In this document: piece by piece, positions 21,976-32,069 of the stretch | Numbering within the stretch: the first letter of the stretch is position 1 | Layout of the letters: every line of letters starts with the position of its first letter | Source of the DNA: Bacillota bacterium | Lineage (GTDB): Bacteria; Bacillota; Dethiobacteria; Dethiobacterales; Dethiobacteraceae | Reading direction: 5' to 3' | Length of the DNA stretch: 33,610 bases | Assembly: GCA_012800215.1 (NCBI GenBank) | Contig: JAAZJT010000148.1 | Location: 1 to 33,610, forward strand | Made by a program: the position numbers and the translations under genes | Notes under the pieces: generated by a model | Told to the model about the DNA's origin: nothing | The model's database searches: none | What the model saw: the letters and a program-made list of their open reading frames with translations, nothing else

Positions 21976-24828
21976 ATGCGCCGTTTACTGGCGAAACTTA
22001 TTGGTGATGTAAACCAAAGGGAAATAAAAAAAATAAAACCCCTTGTTGATAAGATTAATAGTTTAAATAACAAAATGCAGTCACTAACTGATGCCGAGCT
22101 ACGTGCCAAAACGGATGAATTAAAAGCACGCCTGCAGGAAGAATTGTCCCAGCCGCGCGCATTGGTCGAAGAAGTTAAAGCAAAACTGCCGGCAGCAGAG
22201 AGTGGATCGGCACGGCAGGAACTTCTTGATGCAGAAAAGCAATTATTCCTGGCTGAGCAGGAGGCATTATGGAAAATCCTGCCGGAGGCTTTTGCAGTAG
22301 TGAGAGAGGCAAGTTGGCGTGTGCTTAGAATGCGCCATTTTGATGTGCAGCTGCTGGGCGGTATAGTATTGCACCAGGGCAGAATTGCCGAAATGAAAAC
22401 CGGGGAAGGGAAAACACTTGTTGCCACACTGCCTGCTTATTTAAATGCCCTGGCAGGACGTGGTGTGCATATAGTTACGGTTAATGATTATTTAGCTACC
22501 CGTGACAGTGAATGGATGGGACCTGTCTATGAATTTTTAGGCTTATCAGTAGGCTTAATTGTTCATGGACTAACACCTTCCGAGCGCCGTGCAGCTTATG
22601 TTGCCGATATTACTTACGGTACTAATAACGAATTTGGTTTTGATTACTTGCGTGATAATATGGTGCGATATCAGGAAGATCTCGTGCAGCGTCCGCTTTA
22701 TTATGCCATTGTAGACGAAGTGGATAGTATTCTTATTGATGAGGCCAGAACACCTTTAATTATTTCCGGGCAAATGAAGGGTGATGAACAGCAGCATGCT
22801 GATTATATCCGTATTGATGCTGCTGTAAGACGGTTAAAGGAAGAAAAACATTATACCATTGATGAAAAGGCCAAAACTGCCTTACTGACAGAAGATGGCG
22901 AATATGAAATTGAGAAGCTACTGGGAGAAAAGGGCCTGTATGGAGCAGAAGAAATAACAGAAGAAGAGATGCAAAATGAACTGGAATCTGACATGCAGGA
23001 AATTCAAAGAAAAAACATTATCAAGAAGAAAATAGAAAACGCTTTGCGGGCTCATTATTTAATGAAGCGTGACCGTGACTATGTGGTTAAAGATGGCCAA
23101 ATTATTATTGTAGATGAATTTACAGGCCGCTTAATGTACGGCCGCCGCTACAGTGAGGGACTGCACCAGGCTATTGAGGCCAAGGAAAATGTAAAAGTTG
23201 CCAAGGAAAGTATGACACTGGCGTCCATTACCTTTCAAAATTATTTTCGTATGTATAATAAGTTGGCAGGTATGACCGGTACGGCAGCAACTGAAGAAAC
23301 AGAGTTTCAGAATATTTATGGTATGGATGTAGTGGTTATCCCCACTAATAAGCCAATGATTCGGGAAGACTTGCCCGATGTTATTTATAAAACAATGCGT
23401 GGTAAATTCCGTTGGGTCGTGGAAGAAATTGTGCGGCGCCATCAGACAGGCCAACCACTCTTAGTGGGGACTATTTCCATTGAAATATCAGAGGCCTTAA
23501 GCCAGCTCTTAAAAAAACGTGGCATTAAGCATGAAGTGTTAAATGCCAAACACCATGAAAGGGAAGCTAAGATTATTGCTCAAGCAGGACGCTTAGGCGC
23601 TGTTACCATTGCTACCAATATGGCCGGTAGGGGAACAGACATTTTATTGGGTGGTAATCCGGAAGTACTGGCTAAGGAGGAGTTTATAGCCACTTATGGC
23701 TGTGAACCGGAGCAATATTTTGCAAAAAATGAAGTGCCGGCTGCGGAGAAGGAAAACGCCCGTAATATTTATAACCAGCTGCTAGAAAAGCACTATGAAC
23801 AAACGGAGCGGGAACGCAAGCAAGTAATCGCCGTTGGTGGTTTGCATATATTGGGTACAGAGCGCCATGAAGCGCGGCGTATTGATAATCAGCTGCGCGG
23901 GCGTGCCGGGCGGCAGGGGGACCCTGGTTCCAGTCAATTTTATATTTCCTTGGAAGATGATTTAATGCGCCTCTTCGGCGGGGAAAATATTTATAATATT
24001 ATGGAGAAACTCGGCCTCGATGAAGACACTCCCATTGATCATCCGCTTATCAGCCGTGCCATTGAATCAGCCCAGAAGAAAGTGGAAAACCGAAACTTTG
24101 AAACGCGCAAGCACATATTAGAATACGACAATGTAATTAATGAACAGCGTGAAGTGATTTACAGCCAGCGCCGCCGTGTATTGGAAGGAGAAAACCTGCG
24201 TGAAACTGTTTTGGAGTGGGCGCAGGAAATGATTGCAGAGGCATTAGAGCAATATGTGCCGGAAAAAACCAGTGAAAATGAATGGGATTTGCGTGGACTT
24301 TTGAAGTGGGCAGAAAGTACTTTTTTAGCGCCGCGAAGTCTGACTGAGCAGGAACTGCAAAACAAGAGCAGAGAGGAAATTTATTCGCTGTTGTCGGATG
24401 CAGCACAAACAGCTTATCGTACGCGTGAAGCGAGAATTGGTGAAGATAATATGCGCGAAGTGGAGCGGGCTGTCATTTTACGTGCTGTAGATGCCAAATG
24501 GATGGTGCATATAGACGCGATGGATATGCTGCGCCATGAAATTGGCCTGCGGGCTTATGGGCAGCGCGATCCGCTGATAGAGTATAAGTTTGAAGCGAAG
24601 AATATGTTTGATCAGATGATTAGCGAGATTCAGGAAGAATCTGTAGAAATGCTGTTTAGGGTGCAGTTTGTTGCTCCTCCGGAGCGTCAGGCAGTGGCAG
24701 TAACCAATGAAACGCCTCCCAGCCAAGGGACTGCAGTACATGGTCCGGCCCGCTCAACTAAGGTTGGACGTAATGACCCTTGCCCTTGTGGCAGTGGTAA
24801 AAAATATAAAAAATGTTGTGGGAAGTAG
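21976..24828 (+). CDS. secA: Preprotein translocase motor SecA
   Basis: This 950-residue ATPase drives proteins through SecYEG. Walker A MKTGEGKT is at 140-147, Walker B reads [20 protein letters not shown], and NMAGRGTDI and [18 protein letters not shown] mark the second motor domain. A C-terminal zinc SEC-C motif ([13 protein letters not shown]) ends the protein and would bind SecB or ribosomes. It is longer than the roughly 840-residue Bacillus form. Extra charged helical segments lie at about 55-95, before [12 protein letters not shown], at about 325-360, and near 575-620. The start ATG 21976 follows ATGGAGGGTTTGCA. prfB begins 8 bases after its stop. Confidence 0.97.
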   Translation: MRRLLAKLIGDVNQREIKKIKPLVDKINSLNNKMQSLTDAELRAKTDELKARLQEELSQPRALVEEVKAKLPAAESGSARQELLDAEKQLFLAEQEALWKILPEAFAVVREASWRVLRMRHFDVQLLGGIVLHQGRIAEMKTGEGKTLVATLPAYLNALAGRGVHIVTVNDYLATRDSEWMGPVYEFLGLSVGLIVHGLTPSERRAAYVADITYGTNNEFGFDYLRDNMVRYQEDLVQRPLYYAIVDEVDSILIDEARTPLIISGQMKGDEQQHADYIRIDAAVRRLKEEKHYTIDEKAKTALLTEDGEYEIEKLLGEKGLYGAEEITEEEMQNELESDMQEIQRKNIIKKKIENALRAHYLMKRDRDYVVKDGQIIIVDEFTGRLMYGRRYSEGLHQAIEAKENVKVAKESMTLASITFQNYFRMYNKLAGMTGTAATEETEFQNIYGMDVVVIPTNKPMIREDLPDVIYKTMRGKFRWVVEEIVRRHQTGQPLLVGTISIEISEALSQLLKKRGIKHEVLNAKHHEREAKIIAQAGRLGAVTIATNMAGRGTDILLGGNPEVLAKEEFIATYGCEPEQYFAKNEVPAAEKENARNIYNQLLEKHYEQTERERKQVIAVGGLHILGTERHEARRIDNQLRGRAGRQGDPGSSQFYISLEDDLMRLFGGENIYNIMEKLGLDEDTPIDHPLISRAIESAQKKVENRNFETRKHILEYDNVINEQREVIYSQRRRVLEGENLRETVLEWAQEMIAEALEQYVPEKTSENEWDLRGLLKWAESTFLAPRSLTEQELQNKSREEIYSLLSDAAQTAYRTREARIGEDNMREVERAVILRAVDAKWMVHIDAMDMLRHEIGLRAYGQRDPLIEYKFEAKNMFDQMISEIQEESVEMLFRVQFVAPPERQAVAVTNETPPSQGTAVHGPARSTKVGRNDPCPCGSGKKYKKCCGK

Positions 24829-24836
24829 GTGTTAGT

Positions 24837-25947
24837 GTGTCTATTGATCTTAAAAATGAGTATCAAAAGCTATCCCGGCGCCTGGCAGAAATGAGTGTTT
24901 CCCTTTGACATCGATAATAAAAATAAACGCTGTCAACAATTAGAGGCAGAAGTTAGTAAAGCTGATTTTTGGCAGGATACAGAAAAAGCACAAAAGACAA
25001 TCCAAGAATTAAATACCCTGCGAGATGAACTTACTCCCCTCATACAGGTGCGTCAGCAGTTAGAGGATTTAGAGGTTACTTTACAGCTGGCAGAAGAGGC
25101 TCAAGATGGGGAGTTATGGGCAGAAGCAGAAAAAAGCATTCTCCAACTGCATGAGGCAGTGGCCAAACTGGAGCTGGCTGTTTTATTTCGTGGTCCCTAT
25201 GATCAGCGAGATGCCATTATTGCTATTCACCCGGGAGCGGGAGGTACGGAATCACAGGATTGGGCATCAATGCTGTTACGTATGTATACGCGCTGGGCAG
25301 AACGGAAAAATTACCAGGTAGAGGTATTGGATCTATTACCTGGTGATGAAGCGGGAATTAAAAGTGCTACAATTTTAATTAAAGGGAAAAATGCTTACGG
25401 ATATTTGAAAGCAGAGCGCGGTGTACACCGATTGGTACGTATTTCCCCCTTTGATGCAGCTAGAAGGCGCCATACTTCTTTTGCTTCTCTTGATGTTTTG
25501 CCAGAAATAGGAGATGCAGATAATGAGATTGAAATCCGTCCGGAAGATTTAAAGATCGACACTTATCGTGCCAGTGGTGCCGGTGGACAACATGTTAATA
25601 CAACGGATTCAGCAGTGAGAATAACTCATTTGCCAACCGGTTTTATCGTGCAATGTCAAAATGAGCGTTCTCAGCATGCTAATCGCGACCGGGCGATGAA
25701 AATATTGCGGGCGCGCTTAGCTGACCTATATGAAAGGCAAAGATTGGAGGAAATAAGCAGTTTGCGGGGAGAACAAAAAGATATTGCCTGGGGCAGTCAA
25801 ATTCGCTCCTATGTTTTCCATCCTTATACTTTGGTAAAAGATCATCGCACCGGACTAGAGATTGGCAATATTAATGCCGTTATGGATGGCGAAATTGATC
25901 CTCTCATGGAGTTATACTTAAGAAAAACAGCCGGGAATGACAAGTAA
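24837..25947 (+). CDS. prfB: Peptide chain release factor 2, +1 programmed frameshift
   Basis: Two frames join to give about 369 residues. Frame one starts at GTG 24837 (VSIDLKNEYQKLSRRLAEMS) and reaches CTT TGA (24903-24908). Shifting +1 at CTTTGAC continues with DIDNKNKRCQQLEAEV in the second frame to 25947. The anticodon-like SPF motif (VRISPFDAA) and the catalytic GGQ (about 249-251) are intact. RF2 reads UGA and UAA stops, and the in-frame UGA makes its synthesis self-regulating. The Shine-Dalgarno-like stimulator usually just before CTT is poor here (AGTGTT in place of AGGGGG). The order secA-prfB is the common Firmicutes arrangement. Confidence 0.95.
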
Positions 25948-25960
25948 GCAGGGGGGTCCC

Positions 25961-26809
25961 GTGGTGGTTAAGTGGAAACATCTTAAAGAGCTTGTTGGCG
26001 TGTTAATTGGGACTGCCGTTATTGCTGCTGCCTTTAATATGTTTTTGACACCTAACCAGATAGCTGCCGGCGGCATAAGCGGTTTGGGAGTTATCCTTTA
26101 TTATTTGTTTAATATCCCCGTTGGGGTTACTATGTTTATTTTTAATTTGCCCCTCTTTTTTCTTGCTGCCAAGTTGTTCGGCTTCCGCTTTATAGTACGA
26201 GGGTTGTTTGGATCGGTGGCTCTATCAGTCATGGTAGAAGCATTAACCTTTTTGCCTGTGGTTACAACAGATTTGTTGCTGGCTTCTTTGTATGGAGGTA
26301 TAGTGATGGGAATTGGTGTTGCCTTAGTTTTCCGTGCCCACGGCACCACCGGCGGCACTGATCTGGCAGCGCAAGTTTTAAATAAATTATTTGGTTTTTC
26401 TATGGGGCAAAGTTTACTAGGCGTAGATTTCCTCGTAGTATTTTTGGCTGGGCTTGTTTTTAATTTGGAATTGGCCATGTATGCACTAATTTCACTTTTT
26501 GTTACCAGTCGCGTTATAGATTTGGTGCAGGAAGGCCTCAGCCAAAGCAAAGCAGCTTTAGTTATTTCGGCGCAAACTCAAGAAATTGCGGACAGAATCT
26601 TACATGAAATGGACCGCGGTGCTACAATTCTTAGCGGCAAAGGGGCATACACCGGAGAAGAGCGGACTATGGTTATGACAGTTGTTGCCCAATCAGAAGT
26701 TTCGCGTTTAAAAACCATAGTGCATGAAGTTGATGAGCAAGCTTTTGTTATATTAGGTAATGCCCATGAAGTATTGGGTGAAGGTTTCAGTGCCATAAAA
26801 AAATCGTAA
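25961..26809 (+). CDS. YitT family membrane protein (DUF161/DUF2179)
   Basis: This 282-residue protein has five to six membrane spans in the first two thirds (NMFLTPNQIAAGGISGLGVIL, HGTTGGTDLAAQVLNKLFG). A cytoplasmic DUF2179 domain of about 90 residues follows (LVISAQTQEIADRILHEM to VILGNAHEVLGEGF). This is the YitT layout; transport function is suspected but not shown. GTG 25961 is chosen because AGGGGGG precedes it. The in-frame ATG at 25937 lies inside prfB without a ribosome site. It ends the secA-prfB group with a terminator. Confidence 0.9.
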   Translation: MVVKWKHLKELVGVLIGTAVIAAAFNMFLTPNQIAAGGISGLGVILYYLFNIPVGVTMFIFNLPLFFLAAKLFGFRFIVRGLFGSVALSVMVEALTFLPVVTTDLLLASLYGGIVMGIGVALVFRAHGTTGGTDLAAQVLNKLFGFSMGQSLLGVDFLVVFLAGLVFNLELAMYALISLFVTSRVIDLVQEGLSQSKAALVISAQTQEIADRILHEMDRGATILSGKGAYTGEERTMVMTVVAQSEVSRLKTIVHEVDEQAFVILGNAHEVLGEGFSAIKKS

Positions 26810-26815
26810 AAAGAT

Positions 26816-26838
26816 ACCGCCAGACAGGCGGTTTTTTT
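26816..26838 (+). terminator. Intrinsic terminator after yitT-like gene
   Basis: ACCGCC (26816-26821) and GGCGGT (26827-26832) form the stem around AGACA, followed by Ts to 26838. Confidence 0.9.
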
Positions 26839-27017
26839 ATACAATGTTTAACAAATTTTTAACAGATAAAAGGAATAGGAACAAAAATTTACTTTAAAAA
26901 AAATAGTTTTACTAAAGGTTTTTCCCTATAACTGTCGAACTTATGTTAAGTAGACGCAACAATTTTGTAAACTTTTGTAAAATTATACACGTGCAGACGG
27001 GAGGGAGCCAGTGCAGC

Positions 27018-27707
27018 ATGATAGAAATCCAACACGTAAATATGGTCTACCCTAATGGTGTCGGAGCACTAAAAGATATAAACCTGACGATTGAGCAGGG
27101 TGAATTTGTTTTCATTGTTGGTACCAGTGGTGCTGGTAAATCGACACTAATTCGTTTAATAGGCCGTGAATTTTTACCTGCCGGTGGCCGTATTCGCGTT
27201 TTTGGCAGAGATATAACCAAACTGCGCCGCCGTGAAGTTTCTATGTTTAGAAGAAATATTGGCGTGGTTTTTCAAGATTTTCGGCTGCTTGATAATCGTA
27301 CAGTTTTTGAGAATGTGGCCTTTGCTATGCAGGTGGTGGGGGCAAAACCACGTGAGGTGCGCCGCCGGGTACCAGAAGCGCTGGAGATGGTGGGTTTAAC
27401 AGGAAAAGCCAAATTGAAACCGTTGGAGCTGTCCGGCGGAGAACAGCAGCGTGTCTGTTTAGCCAGGGCTATTATTAATCAGCCTTCTCTGATTATTGCT
27501 GATGAACCGACGGGTAATCTTGACCCTAAAACATCTTTGGGGATTATGGATTTATTAAAAAACATTAATATTCGCGGCACTACAATATTAATGGCTACAC
27601 ACGACCGGGAAATAGTGGATCGCATGAAACAACGTGTCATCATGTTAGAAAATGGCCGAATTGTACGTGATGAGCAGAGAGGAGTCTACAGCCAAGATGC
27701 TCATTAG
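27018..27707 (+). CDS. ftsE: Cell division ATP-binding protein FtsE
   Basis: This is a 229-residue ABC ATPase. Walker A GTSGAGKST is at about 35-43, the Q loop is in VFQDFRLLDNRTVFENVAF, the signature is LSGGEQQRVCLARA and Walker B is LIIADEPTGNLD. With FtsX it forms the complex that switches on peptidoglycan hydrolases. ATG 27018 (MIEIQHVNMVYPNG) fits the family start, with GGGAGGG about 12 bases upstream. An in-frame start at 26943 would add 25 residues of AT-rich leader. It overlaps ftsX by 11 bases. Confidence 0.97.
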   Translation: MIEIQHVNMVYPNGVGALKDINLTIEQGEFVFIVGTSGAGKSTLIRLIGREFLPAGGRIRVFGRDITKLRRREVSMFRRNIGVVFQDFRLLDNRTVFENVAFAMQVVGAKPREVRRRVPEALEMVGLTGKAKLKPLELSGGEQQRVCLARAIINQPSLIIADEPTGNLDPKTSLGIMDLLKNINIRGTTILMATHDREIVDRMKQRVIMLENGRIVRDEQRGVYSQDAH

Positions 27708-28581
27708 AAATATTATTTACTACTTCAAGGAAGCTTTTGCCAGCATTTTGCGTAATGGCTGGATGAGTTTTGCGTCCATCGCGGTTGTGGCTGTTACTTT
27801 ATTTATTTTTGGTTCATTTTTTCTGTTAAACACTAATGTTCAGTATGTAACAGACGATATTAAAGAACAGGTAGAAATAATTGCCTATGTTCAAAATGAC
27901 TTGACAGCTGCAGAAACTGAGCAATTGCGCCTGCAGCTAATCCAGTTGGACAAGGTGAAAGAAGTCAAATATGTAAGTAAGGAAGAAGCTCTGGAGCGCC
28001 TGCGGGAACAATTAGGTGATTTGGTGGCAGGATATGAGGAAGAAGGGCGTAATCCATTAGATGATTCTTTTGAAGTACGTACCACGATTCCGGAGGATAT
28101 TCCGGAAGTGGCGGCAGTCATTGAAACACTGCCTGGCATTAGACGGGTAGACTATGGTACAGATGTGGTTAAAAAACTTTTTAATTTTATTGCTGCTGTT
28201 AAATGGGTTGGTCTGGCTTTTATGATCGGCTTAGCTTTTACTGCCATGTTTTTAATCGCCAATACAATTAAACTGACTGTTAATGCCCGTGCCAAAGAGA
28301 TAATGATTATGAAATGGGTAGGAGCAACGGAATGGTTTATTCGCTGGCCTTTTGTTATTGAGGGAATTATATTAGGCTCTTTAGGCTCACTACTGCCTGC
28401 ATTGGGGCTAACTTATCTCTACAATGAAGCAGTAACATGGGCTCAGATTAATCTTTATTTCTTACCACTTGTTAATCCCGACATAATTTTAGCGCCATTA
28501 GTTAAACTGCTGCTTTTAATAGGTGCTACCATTGGTGGTTTGGGAAGCCTGTTTTCAATGCGGCGCTTTTTGAAAGTTTAA
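27697..28581 (+). CDS. ftsX: Cell division protein FtsX
   Basis: This 294-residue membrane protein has a first span near 22-45, an extracellular domain (about 48-165, VQYVTDDIKEQVEIIAYVQ onward) and three more spans in the C-terminal half, the standard FtsX topology. The extracellular part contacts a cell wall hydrolase, most likely the M23 protein encoded next. ATG 27697 gives the family-typical opening MLIRNIIYYFKEAFASI. The ATG at 27670 is an alternative. AGAGGAG lies 13 bases upstream within ftsE. Confidence 0.95.
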   Translation: MLIRNIIYYFKEAFASILRNGWMSFASIAVVAVTLFIFGSFFLLNTNVQYVTDDIKEQVEIIAYVQNDLTAAETEQLRLQLIQLDKVKEVKYVSKEEALERLREQLGDLVAGYEEEGRNPLDDSFEVRTTIPEDIPEVAAVIETLPGIRRVDYGTDVVKKLFNFIAAVKWVGLAFMIGLAFTAMFLIANTIKLTVNARAKEIMIMKWVGATEWFIRWPFVIEGIILGSLGSLLPALGLTYLYNEAVTWAQINLYFLPLVNPDIILAPLVKLLLLIGATIGGLGSLFSMRRFLKV

Positions 28582-28599
28582 GCTAGGGGGAGGATTGTT

Positions 28600-29784
28600 T
28601 TGTCACAAAGAAAGTTTACTGTAGTTCTGCTCTTGGTACTCATGCTTTTTGCTGTCGCCTTACCGGCAATGGCCACCACGATTGAGGAAAAACAAAATGA
28701 GTTATCAGAAGTTCAGAAGAATATTAAGCAGCGGGAAGCAGAATTAAAACAGAATAAACAGGAACAGGATAAAGTTTTAAAAGAGATTAGGCAGCTGCAG
28801 AATGAAATAAAGGTTATTGAAGCAGAATTACGTTCACTGGCTAATAAGATTACGACAACAGAAAGTGAGATTGCTGCAGTGGAAGAAGACTTGGCAGCGG
28901 CTGAGGAAAAACTGCTGCAGTTGGATGAGACACTGGCTGTACGGCTGCGTGCCATTCATGAACATGGAAAAGTAAGTTATTTAGAGGTTTTACTTAATAG
29001 TACTTCTTTTGTTGATTTCCTCACCCGCTATAACGGTTTGCGCCAGTTAATTGAACAGGATAAACAGTTATTAACGGAGGCAAAGGCGGAGCGTGACCGG
29101 ATTAATGAGCTAAAAGATGCTTTAGAAGAACGCCGTCAGGAACTCTTAACTTTGCGGCGGGATAATATTAATAAAAAACAGTCACTGGTAGTAAAACAGG
29201 CACAGCGAGAGCAACTGGTAGCGGCACTGCAAGCTGCTTACCGTGAAAATGATGCTCAGGTGCGTCAATTGGAAGCAGAAGCCCAGCAAATTCAAAATTT
29301 AATACTGCAACTGCAGGCCCAGCAAAATGGTTCTTCAAATAAAGGGACAGGTACTTTACTGTGGCCGGTACAAGGGTATGGTAAGGGCTGGATTACTTCC
29401 AGTTACGGCGCCAGGCGCGATCCTATTACAGGCGAGTTGGGGACTTTCCATCATGCTATTGATATCGGTATACCGCATTCTCGTTGGCCCGGCTCAGCTA
29501 GTTATACTGGCACGCCGGTAAATATCCTGGCTGCAGATTCAGGTGTTGCCTATACATATAGGAACTATGGAAGTTATGGAAATTTAGTTATTGTCGATCA
29601 TGGCAACGGCATGGCTACAGTTTATGCCCATACACATGACTTCTTGGTAGCCAACGGACAGGCAGTTTATAAGGGGCAAGCCATTGCCATTGTGGGTTCC
29701 ACAGGCAGATCCACTGGTCCCCACTTACACTTTGAGGTGCGAATTAATAATGACCGTGTAAACCCCTTAAAATATCTGCCTTAA
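28600..29784 (+). CDS. Secreted murein hydrolase, coiled coil plus M23 (LytM) domain
   Basis: This 394-residue exported protein has a signal peptide ending near ALPAMA (about residue 25), a long coiled coil (about 27-245) and a C-terminal M23 domain. Zinc ligands are present: HHAID at 284-288 (HxxxD) and HLH at 375-377. Unlike E. coli EnvC, which is a degenerate activator, this one should be catalytically active. The coiled coil is the part that docks on FtsX in related systems. The start is TTG 28600 behind GGGGGAGGATTGTT, 18 bases after ftsX. No ctpA-type protease follows, as it does in many Firmicutes. Confidence 0.93.
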   Translation: MSQRKFTVVLLLVLMLFAVALPAMATTIEEKQNELSEVQKNIKQREAELKQNKQEQDKVLKEIRQLQNEIKVIEAELRSLANKITTTESEIAAVEEDLAAAEEKLLQLDETLAVRLRAIHEHGKVSYLEVLLNSTSFVDFLTRYNGLRQLIEQDKQLLTEAKAERDRINELKDALEERRQELLTLRRDNINKKQSLVVKQAQREQLVAALQAAYRENDAQVRQLEAEAQQIQNLILQLQAQQNGSSNKGTGTLLWPVQGYGKGWITSSYGARRDPITGELGTFHHAIDIGIPHSRWPGSASYTGTPVNILAADSGVAYTYRNYGSYGNLVIVDHGNGMATVYAHTHDFLVANGQAVYKGQAIAIVGSTGRSTGPHLHFEVRINNDRVNPLKYLP

Positions 29785-29840
29785 ACTGTAGTTATTTGAA
29801 TTGGCTTGATACTACACAATAAACTTTAAAAATACAGATA

Positions 29841-29888
29841 AAAAAACAAGCTCTGGTTAATAATAGCTGCCATGAGCTTGTTTTTTTT
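29841..29888 (+). terminator. Intrinsic terminator after the ftsEX operon
   Basis: AAACAAGCTC (29844-29853) and GAGCTTGTTT (29874-29883) form the stem around a 20-base loop, followed by an unbroken T run to 29888. Confidence 0.88.
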
Positions 29889-29963
29889 AAAGAATTGCTA
29901 TGCTAAAATGAATCTTGCTTAAGTACATTATTAGTATACCACAACAGTATTAAGGGTGATGGT

Positions 29964-30653
29964 ATGAAGCGTTTATTAGTAGTCGAAGATGAAAAGATTA
30001 TGGCAAAGAATATTGCTTTCTTTTTAGAACGGGAAGGCTACCAGGTTGATGTGGAATATGACGGGCAGGCAGCTTGGACTGCTTTCAAAGCTAAAGCATA
30101 TCATTTGGTTTTACTGGATTGGACCCTGCCTAAACTAGACGGCCTGGAGCTATGCAGGCGCATTCGCAAAGATTCAGACGTTCCCATTATCATGATTACC
30201 GCCAAAGGGGAAATACTTGATAAAATCATTGGCTTAGAAATAGGTGCAGATGACTACATTGTGAAGCCTTTTGACCAGCGGGAATTACTGGCGCGTATTC
30301 ATGCTTTACTGCGCAGATCGGAATCTTTAAAAAATGAGGATAGTGATAAAAAATATCTTCAGTATGATGGCCTCAAATTAGACCGCGAAAAACTGCTGCT
30401 TACTTGTGGCGAGCAATCCATTAGCCTTACGGCCAATGAATATAAATTGATGGAAATAGTCATCAAAAGACCTCACAATGTCTATTCGCGGGAGTTTTTG
30501 TATGAGCAGGTTTGGGGAGAGATGGCAACAGCTAATGACCGTACTGTTGATGTCACCATTAGCCGCTTGCGTAAAAAACTCATGGACCTTTCCGGCAAAA
30601 GGTATTTTCATGCCGTCAGGGGCATGGGATACCGCCTAGGAGAAGAGTCATGA
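29964..30653 (+). CDS. OmpR/PhoB-family response regulator
   Basis: This 229-residue regulator has a receiver domain (1-115) with acidic Asp9 and Glu10, phospho-acceptor Asp52 (LVLLDWTLPKLDG) and Lys101 in VKPF. A winged-helix DNA-binding domain (about 130-228) includes SLTANEYKLMEIVIKRP and DRTVDVTISRLRKKL. The start ATG 29964 follows AAGGGTGATGGT. Its stop overlaps the sensor kinase start by 4 bases. A direct-repeat site ahead of the gene at 32109 is a plausible target. Confidence 0.95.
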   Translation: MKRLLVVEDEKIMAKNIAFFLEREGYQVDVEYDGQAAWTAFKAKAYHLVLLDWTLPKLDGLELCRRIRKDSDVPIIMITAKGEILDKIIGLEIGADDYIVKPFDQRELLARIHALLRRSESLKNEDSDKKYLQYDGLKLDREKLLLTCGEQSISLTANEYKLMEIVIKRPHNVYSREFLYEQVWGEMATANDRTVDVTISRLRKKLMDLSGKRYFHAVRGMGYRLGEES

Positions 30654-32014
30654 AAATCCGGTATCAACTGTGGCTGATATTTGCCGGCCTGTTTATTACT
30701 TTTTCTTTTGCCCTGTATATGGTGATTGCAAACTCTTACGAAGAACGTTTACAGGCCGGATATGAGCAGATTGCCCTTGCCCAGGGTTCAATCATTCTGG
30801 ATAAGGTAGCAGGTACTTATCCAGAATCACAGCAGCGGAGTATTGGCTATCTGCAAAAATATAGTGAGCAGCTTAAGGCCAGGCTTATTGTGCTAAATGA
30901 GGACAAAAGCGTTTTTGCCGACAGCTTTGCAGAACTGAAACAAGGCACCACACTAAAACTGGCCATTTTGGAGCAGGAGGGGTATGCTTCTGACTTTTTG
31001 TATACGGATGATTTTGGCTACCTGCAGTATACCTTACTGCCCTTTAAGGCAGCAGTAAATCAGGGCTATTTATTAATGATTCAGCCAGCTGAAATGCTTT
31101 ATGCTGAGTTAAGCTCTTTTAGGTACTGGGTACTGCAAGCTTTGCTGCTTTCACTGCTTATCTTTTTTATATTATCCTATGTAGTTTCAACCTGGCTGAC
31201 TAAGCCCATTGGGCAAATTATTACTGCACTAAAAAAAATAACGCCGCGAAAACGTTTTTTTTCCTTGACTTACCGGCGCCAAAATGAAATTAAAGAGCTA
31301 ATTGATGCCATACAAAGAATGGTTGAAGAATTAAACCTTTATGATGAAAGACAGCAGCGTTTTTTAAGCACATCCTCCCATGAATTAAAGACACCCTTGG
31401 CGACCATGCAGTTAATTTTGGAGAATCTGCCCTATGTGCGGGAAAACGAAGAAAAGTATCTGGAGTTTACACACGACCTTACACTGCAAGTGCAAAAAAT
31501 GAAGCAAATGGTTGAGCAATTATTACAGATTACACGCTTAGGAAAAGCGCCTCTGAAAAAAGAGATAATCAGCGAGCAAGACATTGGCGAACACCTTTTG
31601 CAATCGTTTCAATATCTGGCTAAAAACAAAAATATTGTTTTGCAATTTAAATTGCAGAAAGCCTTTTTCAATGTTGACAAACGTTTATTTTTTCGCGCCC
31701 TTGATAACCTTGTTGCCAATGCTATTCGTTATTCACCGGCGGAAACTGTGGTAACAATTAAAACTAAAAGTCTAAAAGAAGAAAATATAGTGAGTGTCTT
31801 TGATCAGGGTATAGGTATTTCTCCGTCAGATCTCCCACATATTTTTGATCCTTTTTTCCGTGCTAACGATGCAACAGCCTGGAGTCAAGAAGGCAGTGGG
31901 TTAGGTTTAGCAATTGTTAAACAAATCATCGAACTCCATCGGGGTAAAATAACTGTTAACAGCAAACCCGAAAAAGGAACATCTGTTTATTTAACTCTAC
32001 CTAGACCAAAGTAA
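30650..32014 (+). CDS. Membrane sensor histidine kinase
   Basis: This 454-residue kinase has spans at about 7-27 and 160-180 around an extracellular sensor domain, then a HAMP-like linker (TKPIGQIITALKKI). The H box SSHELKTPLATMQ has His244. The N box is NLVANAIRYSP, G1 is DQGIGIS, F is DPFFRAN and G2 is GSGLGLAIVKQI. All catalytic motifs are intact. It starts at ATG 30650 inside the response regulator stop. The signal sensed is unknown; the neighbouring lipoprotein and binding protein suggest an envelope or nutrient cue. Confidence 0.95.
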   Translation: MKIRYQLWLIFAGLFITFSFALYMVIANSYEERLQAGYEQIALAQGSIILDKVAGTYPESQQRSIGYLQKYSEQLKARLIVLNEDKSVFADSFAELKQGTTLKLAILEQEGYASDFLYTDDFGYLQYTLLPFKAAVNQGYLLMIQPAEMLYAELSSFRYWVLQALLLSLLIFFILSYVVSTWLTKPIGQIITALKKITPRKRFFSLTYRRQNEIKELIDAIQRMVEELNLYDERQQRFLSTSSHELKTPLATMQLILENLPYVRENEEKYLEFTHDLTLQVQKMKQMVEQLLQITRLGKAPLKKEIISEQDIGEHLLQSFQYLAKNKNIVLQFKLQKAFFNVDKRLFFRALDNLVANAIRYSPAETVVTIKTKSLKEENIVSVFDQGIGISPSDLPHIFDPFFRANDATAWSQEGSGLGLAIVKQIIELHRGKITVNSKPEKGTSVYLTLPRPK

Positions 32015-32069
32015 CAAAATTGTTACACTTTATCAATCGCAGTGTTACAAAAGCTGGTTATAGTATAGT
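32011..32069 (+). promoter_or_regulatory. Candidate operator and promoter for the GerMN lipoprotein
   Basis: GTAACA-AAAT-TGTTAC (32011-32026) is an inverted repeat, and TGTTACA recurs at 32021-32027 and 32043-32049, a 22-base repeat or about two helical turns. The second copy sits in the -35 position for TATAGT (32064-32069). Direct TGTTACA-like sites are typical of OmpR/PhoB-type regulators, so the regulator at 29964 is a candidate binder. Confidence 0.5.

Noticed and set aside
21888-22427. Reverse-strand 179-codon open frame opposite secA start
   Set aside because: It is opposite a certain gene; the composition (Ser/Ala/Arg-rich) reflects antisense reading and no ribosome site is seen.
26101-26550. 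Reverse-strand 149-codon open frame inside the yitT-like gene
   Set aside because: The predicted product is Lys/Thr/Pro-rich nonsense opposite a clear membrane protein.
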